From positions 1 through 8,588 of the forward strand of contig CAZINS010000015.1 of NCBI GenBank assembly GCA_964540695.1: a DNA stretch of 8,588 nt. Reading direction: 5' to 3'. Source of the DNA: DYGA01 sp964540695 (GTDB lineage Bacteria; Patescibacteriota; Patescibacteriia; S139-126). Below, one piece after another: positions 1 through 4,358 of this stretch; position 1 is the stretch's first letter, and each line of letters starts with the position of its first letter. A model generated the notes under the pieces. The model did no database searches, was not told the origin of the DNA, and saw only the letters and a list, made by a program, of their open reading frames with translations. A program made the translations under genes and the position numbers.

Positions 1-177
1 TAACAAATGTTTAGAAGTAGCTTTAAACGATAAATCTATTTGTTGAGCAATTTCTTTAACTGTAGCTCTTTGTGTTTTGGCTAAATATTTAATAATTCTA
101 AGTCGCCGCTGATTAGCCAACATTTTATAATATTTTTCTGCTTGTTTATAATCCATAATATTTAATTTACTATTCAT
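1..177 (-). CDS. ArsR-type winged-helix transcriptional regulator, N-terminal part (cut by window edge)
   Basis: An open frame of 59 codons begins at ATG 177-175 and runs off the left edge, so only the N-terminus is visible. Residues 15-59 read as the front half of an ArsR/HTH_5 winged helix: a helix with YYKMLANQRRLRIIKYL (about 16-32), then TVKEIAQQIDLSFKATSKHLL (39-59), which matches the helix-turn-helix with its usual S-x-x-x-S-x-H-L recognition helix. ArsR-family proteins are dimeric repressors, usually released by metals or other small signals. The sensing residues would lie beyond the edge, so the ligand cannot be named. No Shine-Dalgarno sequence precedes the start. Met8 (156-154) is an alternative start. 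The gene is divergent from dus, and a set of TATTCG half-sites in the spacer is the probable operator for autoregulation. I am fairly sure of the fold and unsure of the ligand and targets. Confidence 0.8.
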   Translation of the reverse strand, partial: MNSKLNIMDYKQAEKYYKMLANQRRLRIIKYLAKTQRATVKEIAQQIDLSFKATSKHLL

Positions 178-196
178 ATTTTATCATTATTTAGTA

Positions 197-218
197 TATT
201 CGTCTATTCGCGCGAATA
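197..218. promoter_or_regulatory. Putative operator: three TATTCG half-sites in the arsR-like/dus spacer
   Basis: TATTCG occurs at 197-202 and 205-210, and its inverse CGAATA at 213-218. Each pair is separated by exactly 2 bp. The last two form a perfect 14-bp palindrome at 205-218. The cluster is a GC-containing island in a very AT-rich spacer. It overlaps a possible -10 box for the regulator (TATACT, complement of 193-198). This fits an autoregulatory site for the neighbouring ArsR-type protein. The site is seen directly; its role is inferred. Confidence 0.5.
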
Positions 219-247
219 TGAGACTAGGATATTATTATATTCAATAA

Positions 248-276
248 TTGATTTATTTAGGAAACTAATTTAAAAT
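248..276 (+). promoter_or_regulatory. Candidate leaderless promoter of dus
   Basis: TTGATT at 248-253 (4 of 6 matches to the -35 consensus) lies 17 bp before TAAAAT at 271-276 (5 of 6 matches to the -10). Transcription would start about 6-7 bases later, at or next to the A of the dus ATG (283). No Shine-Dalgarno sequence precedes that ATG at useful distance, which agrees with a leaderless message. This is motif matching in AT-rich DNA, so chance is a real alternative. Confidence 0.35.
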
Positions 277-282
277 CACTAA

Positions 283-1323
283 ATGACAAATTTTTGGCAA
301 AAATTAAATAAACCCATTTTAGCACTAGCCCCCATGGCTGGGGTAACAGATATAGCTTTCAGACAGATGTGTAAAAATTTTAAGGCTGATGTAATTTATA
401 CAGAGTTTGCTTCAGCAGATGCTCTAGTATATAAATCCAAAAAAACTTATGAGATGATAAAATTCGATCAATCAGAAAGACCAGTAGTAGTGCAAATTTT
501 TGGTAATAAACCAGAGTTATTTGCCAAGGCAGGTAAAATTTTAGAAGACCTTGGCTTTGATGGTATTGATATAAATTTTGGCTGTCCGGCTTACAAAGTA
601 GTCAGACATGGTGGTGGTGTCAGTCTGATGAAAGAACCAAGTCGTTGTGCTGAATTGGTACAAGCATTAACAGAAAATGTTTCTATCCCTGTTTCTATTA
701 AAATTAGAGCTAGTATAAAAAAGAATTCTTCTGCTAAAAAAATTAAACGTTCTGGTGATCATGGTTTTATAGAAGGAAAAATAGAGCAAGATCCAACCGA
801 CCTTGGGCCAAACAATGATTTAGATGAAGTAACGGCCGTTGATTTAGTCAAACATATCAATAAATTTCCTGTGTCTGCTTTGATGCTTCATGCGCGCAGT
901 TTTGAAAGACCATTTGATGGTGTGCCAAATATTGAAGTAGTAAAACAAGTAAGAAAAATTTGGGATCGTATTCTTTTATACAACGGTGGAGTTACTACTC
1001 CAATTATTGCCAAAGAAATGATTGACCAAACTGGGGCTGATGGCGTAGGTATTGCTCGCGGTGCCTGGGGTCAGCCTTGGCTTTTTCAACAAACAAAAGA
1101 TTTTTTACAAACAGGAAAATATTCTGAATACTCACCTCAAGAAATTAAAAATTTTATTATCCTACACGCTGAAATTGCTCTACGTGAAAAGGGTGAACGT
1201 GGACTTATAGAACTAAGAAAACACTTATCTTGGTATGTTAAAGGTTGGCCACAAGCTAAACTCCTACGCGATCAACTGGTTCGCATTTCTTCGGTTGAAG
1301 AAATAAAAAAAATACTCAACTGA
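283..1323 (+). CDS. dus: tRNA-dihydrouridine synthase (Dus family)
   Basis: This is an FMN- and NADPH-dependent enzyme that reduces specific uridines in tRNA to dihydrouridine. The 346-residue length is usual for the family. The TIM barrel opens with LALAPMAGVTD (13-23). The catalytic loop INFGCP contains Cys101, followed by the GGGVSLM segment (110-116). The SIKIR strand holds the conserved Lys140. LHAR (202-205) supplies the usual barrel His. YNGGV (233-237) and GIARGAWGQPWLF (256-268) form the FMN phosphate region and the start of the C-terminal helical tRNA-binding domain. Residues about 146-183 are a lysine- and charge-rich insertion where DusB-type enzymes have a short loop. NGGV replaces the commoner NGDI. 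The DusA/B/C position specificity cannot be assigned. The start is chosen because the barrel begins almost at once. The gene stands alone, divergent from the ArsR-type gene and convergent with the heat-shock operon. TGA is its stop codon. Confidence 0.93.
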   Translation: MTNFWQKLNKPILALAPMAGVTDIAFRQMCKNFKADVIYTEFASADALVYKSKKTYEMIKFDQSERPVVVQIFGNKPELFAKAGKILEDLGFDGIDINFGCPAYKVVRHGGGVSLMKEPSRCAELVQALTENVSIPVSIKIRASIKKNSSAKKIKRSGDHGFIEGKIEQDPTDLGPNNDLDEVTAVDLVKHINKFPVSALMLHARSFERPFDGVPNIEVVKQVRKIWDRILLYNGGVTTPIIAKEMIDQTGADGVGIARGAWGQPWLFQQTKDFLQTGKYSEYSPQEIKNFIILHAEIALREKGERGLIELRKHLSWYVKGWPQAKLLRDQLVRISSVEEIKKILN

Positions 1324-1330
1324 GTATTTT
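1309..1330. terminator. Shared hairpin terminator between dus and the heat-shock operon
   Basis: A perfect 10-bp inverted repeat (AAAATACTCA at 1309-1318 and TGAGTATTTT at 1321-1330) contains the dus TGA stop in its right arm. Read on the minus strand, the hairpin lies 23 bases past the membrane-protein stop and is followed by a run of T (complement of 1303-1310), a classic intrinsic terminator. On the plus strand the arm ends in TTTT and continues into AT-rich DNA, so it may also stop dus transcripts. The stem is A/T-rich with only two or three G:C pairs, so it is of moderate strength. Confidence 0.7.
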
Positions 1331-1348
1331 AAAATTTAAAATTTAAAA
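1328..1348. repeat. Three tandem TTTAAAA heptamers
   Basis: TTTAAAA is repeated exactly three times with a 7-bp period between the dus terminator and the end of the membrane-protein gene. It resembles the longer degenerate heptad tract in front of dnaJ. The function is unknown. Confidence 0.6.
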
Positions 1349-1353
1349 TTATT

Positions 1354-1917
1354 TTAGTCTTTCTTTTTTATCTTAAATACAATCATTACAACAATTGGTG
1401 CTAGTAACCACCAAAAAAGTTGCCACTCACCATAAAAAATATTTCTTATCAGTTCAGAAAAATTATTAACTGCTTCAATCGGTAAGTAATTCATCACAAT
1501 AGCCACTATCAAACCGGTATGAGTGAAACTTAAAAAAACTGATTGCCAAAAACCCCTATTTCCGCCCCCATTCAATAAACTTCTAAACAGTGCTCCCCTA
1601 GCAAATAAAAACATAACTATAACTAGTAACCCCAAAAAGGCTACTATTTTTATATCAATGGCTATATCTGCAAAATGAACATTGGCAGCAAACTCATGCC
1701 CAACAAAAGGAGCAGCGTTGACAATAGCTAATGATATATAAATAGCAATGGTGGTTAGAGCTAGCCGATCTCGTCCTAAACTCATACCATAAACCAATCC
1801 CCCGAAAACTATAAATAAAATTACAAATAAATCCCAACTGGGTCTAGACCAATCAAAATTATTGAACCAATAGTTTAAATCAAGTTGTGCAGCGGTGGTG
1901 GTTAAAAGTGATATCAT
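1354..1917 (-). CDS. Hypothetical polytopic membrane protein at the end of the heat-shock operon
   Basis: I do not recognise the family. The 187-residue product has five hydrophobic stretches long enough to span the membrane, at about 28-47, 51-70, 87-107, 125-145 and 164-183. It has a short polar N-terminus and ends in the basic tail KIKKKD, which favours a cytoplasmic C-terminus. No cleavable signal peptide, catalytic motif or metal site stands out. A GGGNRG loop sits between segments 3 and 4. The gene follows the ligase homologue after 36 bp and is the last before the hairpin at 1309-1330, so heat-shock co-transcription is expected. A TATAAT box (complement of 1924-1929) 6 bp before the ATG and an AAGGTG (complement of 1931-1936) 13 bp before it leave open a second, internal promoter. 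That it is a real gene is nearly certain; its role is unknown. Confidence 0.8.
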   Translation of the reverse strand: MISLLTTTAAQLDLNYWFNNFDWSRPSWDLFVILFIVFGGLVYGMSLGRDRLALTTIAIYISLAIVNAAPFVGHEFAANVHFADIAIDIKIVAFLGLLVIVMFLFARGALFRSLLNGGGNRGFWQSVFLSFTHTGLIVAIVMNYLPIEAVNNFSELIRNIFYGEWQLFWWLLAPIVVMIVFKIKKKD

Positions 1918-1923
1918 AAATTA

Positions 1924-1929
1924 ATTATA
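1924..1929 (-). promoter_or_regulatory. Possible internal -10 box before the membrane-protein gene
   Basis: The minus strand reads TATAAT here, six bases before the ATG at 1917, so a transcript starting from it would be leaderless or nearly so. The -35 region at 17-bp spacing (TTATAA, complement of 1947-1952) is poor. In DNA this AT-rich the box may be chance. Confidence 0.25.
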
Positions 1930-1953
1930 ACACCTTTTTCTTGAAATTATAAA

Positions 1954-2691
1954 TTATTTATTTCCCTTCTCCCACTTACTACTGTCAATCAATCCGGAAA
2001 AATAATCATCACTATTTTCAACAACAAGTTCATCAGCACCTTCAAAAAACTCAAGATTGTTTAAATCAGAAATAATAGCTAAAGGTGTTTGTTCATTACC
2101 TTCACCCATAACTGAAACTGCGCCAGCCGACAGGGCATCGGCAATATTTACTTGTTCATTTTTAAACTTGCGACCAAAAATATCTGTCTTGCCTTGATAA
2201 CTACGTAAAGCTTTGAATCCATAATAAGCAACGGCCATACCTATAGCGCCACGTCTGAAAGGCCGCTTAATGGTATCTACTATTAAAACTCCCAATTCAT
2301 TTAAACCAGCTTGCTCCTTAAACCAATGATATAAATATTTTGCAAAAGCTTTGGGGTCGTTGGGCCATAAAATAAAATAACCATTACCGTTGGATTCATC
2401 AATGCCAGCACTACCTACAACTATACCGTATTTTTTTGTAAGGGGTGATTGTTTTAAATTGGTTGTGGCGGCCAAAGATACAATTTCATCAGCTTCATTT
2501 AAAATCAGTTCGGCTTTTTGTTTATCTTTTCTAGTTTCATCTATTTTAATACACCTGCCTTGATAGATACTGATAACTTTTGTCGCTATCACTAAAATTT
2601 CTTTATTTTTCAGTGGTACAGACGACAAAACCGCCAATAAATCATCTTGTGGCGGTTGTAATACACGTGTTTTAATAGGAGTAATTTTCAT
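1954..2691 (-). CDS. CofE-like gamma-glutamyl ligase (F420-0 / putative folate gamma-glutamate ligase family)
   Basis: The 245-residue protein matches the CofE fold (PF01996), which joins L-glutamate to a coenzyme through a gamma-glutamyl bond using a nucleoside triphosphate. Visible signatures are ILVIATKVISIYQGR (32-46), VVGSAGIDESNGNG (91-104), the strongest block DTIKRPFRRGAIGMA (139-153), then GKTDIFGR (167-174) and the acidic/Ala block IADALSAGAVSVMGEGNEQTPLAI (183-206). Related proteins in candidate-phyla genomes are annotated as putative folate-metabolism gamma-glutamate ligases. No F420 biosynthesis gene is in view, so folate or another substrate is as likely as F420. It starts 2 bp after the dnaJ stop, with AAGG inside the dnaJ 3' end (complement of 2701-2704) spaced 9 bp from the ATG, so translation is probably coupled to dnaJ. 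The family is firm; the substrate is not. Confidence 0.85.
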   Translation of the reverse strand: MKITPIKTRVLQPPQDDLLAVLSSVPLKNKEILVIATKVISIYQGRCIKIDETRKDKQKAELILNEADEIVSLAATTNLKQSPLTKKYGIVVGSAGIDESNGNGYFILWPNDPKAFAKYLYHWFKEQAGLNELGVLIVDTIKRPFRRGAIGMAVAYYGFKALRSYQGKTDIFGRKFKNEQVNIADALSAGAVSVMGEGNEQTPLAIISDLNNLEFFEGADELVVENSDDYFSGLIDSSKWEKGNK

Positions 2692-2693
2692 AA

Positions 2694-3815
2694 TTACAAA
2701 CCTTGTTCTTTTAATTCAGCTAATAATTTCTTTTGTTGTCGATTTAAATTCTTAGGCACTTCAATTATCACTTTAACTAAATGATCACCTCGACCACGTC
2801 TATTCATATTGGGAATACCTTGTCCAGAAAGTTTAAGTACCGTACCAGAAGCAATCCCAGCTGGGATTTTTAGTTTAACTTCACCATCAACCGTATCAAC
2901 TAAAACCTTATCACCCAAGGCTGCTTGAGAAAAACTAATTTTAATTTGTTGATGTGTATCACTACCATGGCGTTCAAATTTTTGATTTGGTAGGACACGT
3001 AAATTTATATATAAATCTCCCGGATTACCATTTTTAGTCATTACATCACCTTTGCCGGTAAATTTTAAAGTTACGCCATTATCAGCCCCAGCGGGAATTT
3101 CAATCTCAATATTTTCTTTTTTTCGTGTCCGGCCGGCACCATGACAGTTAGTACATTTTTCCGTCACAATATGGCCATCTCCCTGGCAAGTCGGACAAAC
3201 TTGAGTAGACCTAACCATACCAAAAAATGACCTAGTTACGGTGTCAATTTGTCCTCTCCCCTGACACTGCTGACAAGTTTTTACTTCACTACCAGGTTTG
3301 GCGCCACTACCTTGGCAAACTGAACAAATATCGTCGCGTTCTATGGTAATCGTTTTTTTTGTTCCAAAAACTGCTTCAAAAAAATCTATAGTCATTTCCA
3401 GTTGTATATCCCGACCTGCTCGGCTGCGTTTATTTTTTGTACCTTGGCGAAAAGATCCTCCGAAAATTCCAGAAAACAAATCCTCAATATCGCCCAGATC
3501 ACCAAAATCAAAATTAGCTCCTTGAAACCCTTGGGAAAAATCAAAACCACCCGCTTGTTGAGCACGAGCAAAATCTTGCCAATTCATCCCACCAGGACCG
3601 GCACCAGAAAAACTTTGACCAAACTGATCATACTGTTTTCTTTTTTCAGTATTACCCAAAACCTGGTAAGCTTCGTTGATCTCTTTGAATTTTTTCTCAT
3701 CACCACTGCCCTTATCAGGGTGATATTGGTGAGCCAATTTGCGGAACGCTTTTTTTATTTCCTCAGCAGAAGCGTTTTTTGTCACACCTAAAATTTCGTA
3801 ATAATCCTTAGACAT
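2694..3815 (-). CDS. dnaJ: Chaperone DnaJ (type I Hsp40)
   Basis: This co-chaperone delivers unfolded clients to DnaK and stimulates its ATPase. At 373 residues it is full length. The J domain covers 1-68 with the essential HPD at 32-34. A Gly/Phe-rich linker spans about 70-125. The zinc domain carries four CxxCxGxG repeats: C164/C167, C181/C184, C207/C210 and C221/C224 (the last as CTNCHGAG). Two C-terminal client-binding beta-domains follow, ending with a short dimerisation tail. All motifs are intact. MSKDYYEILGV is the standard DnaJ start, although no Shine-Dalgarno sequence precedes it; instead a 63-bp heptad-like repeat tract stops 4 bp before the ATG. It lies downstream of dnaK in the same operon, separated by DUF3467 and a possible Cys-rich microprotein, and is followed after 2 bp by the CofE-like gene. 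Confidence 0.98.
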   Translation of the reverse strand: MSKDYYEILGVTKNASAEEIKKAFRKLAHQYHPDKGSGDEKKFKEINEAYQVLGNTEKRKQYDQFGQSFSGAGPGGMNWQDFARAQQAGGFDFSQGFQGANFDFGDLGDIEDLFSGIFGGSFRQGTKNKRSRAGRDIQLEMTIDFFEAVFGTKKTITIERDDICSVCQGSGAKPGSEVKTCQQCQGRGQIDTVTRSFFGMVRSTQVCPTCQGDGHIVTEKCTNCHGAGRTRKKENIEIEIPAGADNGVTLKFTGKGDVMTKNGNPGDLYINLRVLPNQKFERHGSDTHQQIKISFSQAALGDKVLVDTVDGEVKLKIPAGIASGTVLKLSGQGIPNMNRRGRGDHLVKVIIEVPKNLNRQQKKLLAELKEQGL

Positions 3816-3819
3816 AAAT

Positions 3820-3882
3820 TTGAATCTTGAAATTTGAATTTAGAATCTAGAATCAATATTCTAAACTCTATACTCTAAATTC
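3820..3882. repeat. Degenerate heptad repeat tract upstream of dnaJ
   Basis: Read on the minus strand, nine consecutive 7-bp units fill this stretch without a gap: GAATTTA, GAGTATA, GAGTTTA, GAATATT, GATTCTA, GATTCTA, AATTCAA, ATTTCAA, GATTCAA. Most fit GANTNNA or its close variants, and two neighbouring units are identical. The tract ends 4 bp before the dnaJ ATG and lies in its untranslated leader. It also contains self-complementary parts (TAAATTC with GAATTTA). It recalls the heptanucleotide STRR tracts of cyanobacteria, but no function is known here. Confidence 0.55.
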
Positions 3883-3886
3883 TTAT

Positions 3887-3949
3887 CTATTTTCCACAAC
3901 CACAACCTTCACAACCGCATTCATCTTCTGTTCCATGATATTTTTCCAT
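3887..3949 (-). CDS. Possible 20-residue Cys-rich microprotein (CxCxxCxC)
   Basis: A short frame starts at ATG 3949-3947 and ends at TAG 3889-3887. It encodes an acidic first half (MEKYHGTEDE) and then Cys at 11, 13, 16 and 18 in a CGCEGCGCGK tail. Four cysteines in eight residues, spaced CxCxxCxC with glycines between, is the pattern of a metal-binding knuckle and is unlikely in random AT-rich DNA. An in-frame TAA lies just upstream, so this is not the end of a longer frame. The stretch is visibly richer in G/C than the spacers on both sides. No Shine-Dalgarno sequence is present. It lies between DUF3467 and dnaJ in the heat-shock operon. If real, it may bind zinc, iron or another thiophilic metal. 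Such short genes are missed by standard callers, so homology in neighbouring genomes decides. Confidence 0.45.
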   Translation of the reverse strand: MEKYHGTEDECGCEGCGCGK

Positions 3950-4003
3950 AAATTAAAATTAATTATTAAACGTTATTTATTACCTATTATTTGTTTTTTG
4001 CAA

Positions 4004-4300
4004 CTATCCATTGAATCCCAACTTTTGTTCATTTTTTGGTGGCTGAGCTTCTTCAATTTTACCAAATTGCTGCTCATATTTTTTTAAATTATCAAGTAAA
4101 GCGGCAGCAATTCTTTTCATATGTCCTGGGCTTAAAAAAACACGTGCTACGGCAATACCTTGCGGTGGTACTAAATTCATAAAATCCAAAATAAATTCTT
4201 CTTTGGTATGACCAACCTGCAAAGCATTGGCGTACACTCCCTTCAATACAGAGTCATCAATTTTTATCTGCATAGTTTGTTGTTGATTTTGATTGTCCAT
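4004..4300 (-). CDS. DUF3467 family protein
   Basis: The 98-residue product matches the small DUF3467 family (PF11950), whose function is unknown. The visible family pattern is VYANALQVGHTKEEFILDF (22-40), then ARVFLSPGHMKRIAAALLDNLKKYEQQFG (52-80). That is a Y-A-N-x-x-x-V-G-H strand, an E-F-x-L-D-F strand and a helix after the S-P-x-H motif. The first ten residues are Q/N-rich and the C-terminus is polar, so the conserved core is about 60 residues. There is no signal peptide or membrane segment. It sits directly after dnaK and before dnaJ, which suggests a link to protein folding or stress, but that is inference. An AAGGTG (complement of 4314-4319) lies 13 bp before the ATG, further than normal, and abuts the stem-loop at 4320-4343. 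Confidence 0.85.
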   Translation of the reverse strand: MDNQNQQQTMQIKIDDSVLKGVYANALQVGHTKEEFILDFMNLVPPQGIAVARVFLSPGHMKRIAAALLDNLKKYEQQFGKIEEAQPPKNEQKLGFNG

Positions 4301-4319
4301 AAATTTTTTTTTACACCTT

Positions 4320-4343
4320 AAGCGGGGTTATAAAACCCCGCTT
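4320..4343 (-). other. GC-rich stem-loop between dnaK and DUF3467
   Basis: A perfect 10-bp inverted repeat (AAGCGGGGTT at 4320-4329 and AACCCCGCTT at 4334-4343) closes a 4-base loop. It lies 15 bp after the dnaK stop. On the transcribed (minus) strand the hairpin is followed by an A-rich run rather than a T run, so it is not a canonical intrinsic terminator. An mRNA-stabilising or processing element that protects the dnaK 3' end, or reduces downstream expression, fits better. Confidence 0.6.
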
Positions 4344-4358
4344 CAAGATTTTAATTAA

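Noticed and set aside
283..1323. dus as part of the heat-shock operon
   Set aside because: It is on the opposite strand and converges on the operon terminator; it shares only the hairpin.
3298..3791. Two plus-strand open frames (3298-3525 and 3402-3791)
   Set aside because: They lie wholly inside dnaJ on the opposite strand and show no recognisable protein features; dnaJ explains the sequence fully.
4320..4343. Intrinsic terminator after dnaK
   Set aside because: The stem is strong but no T run follows on the transcribed strand, and dnaJ downstream has no obvious promoter, so I list it as a stem-loop instead.
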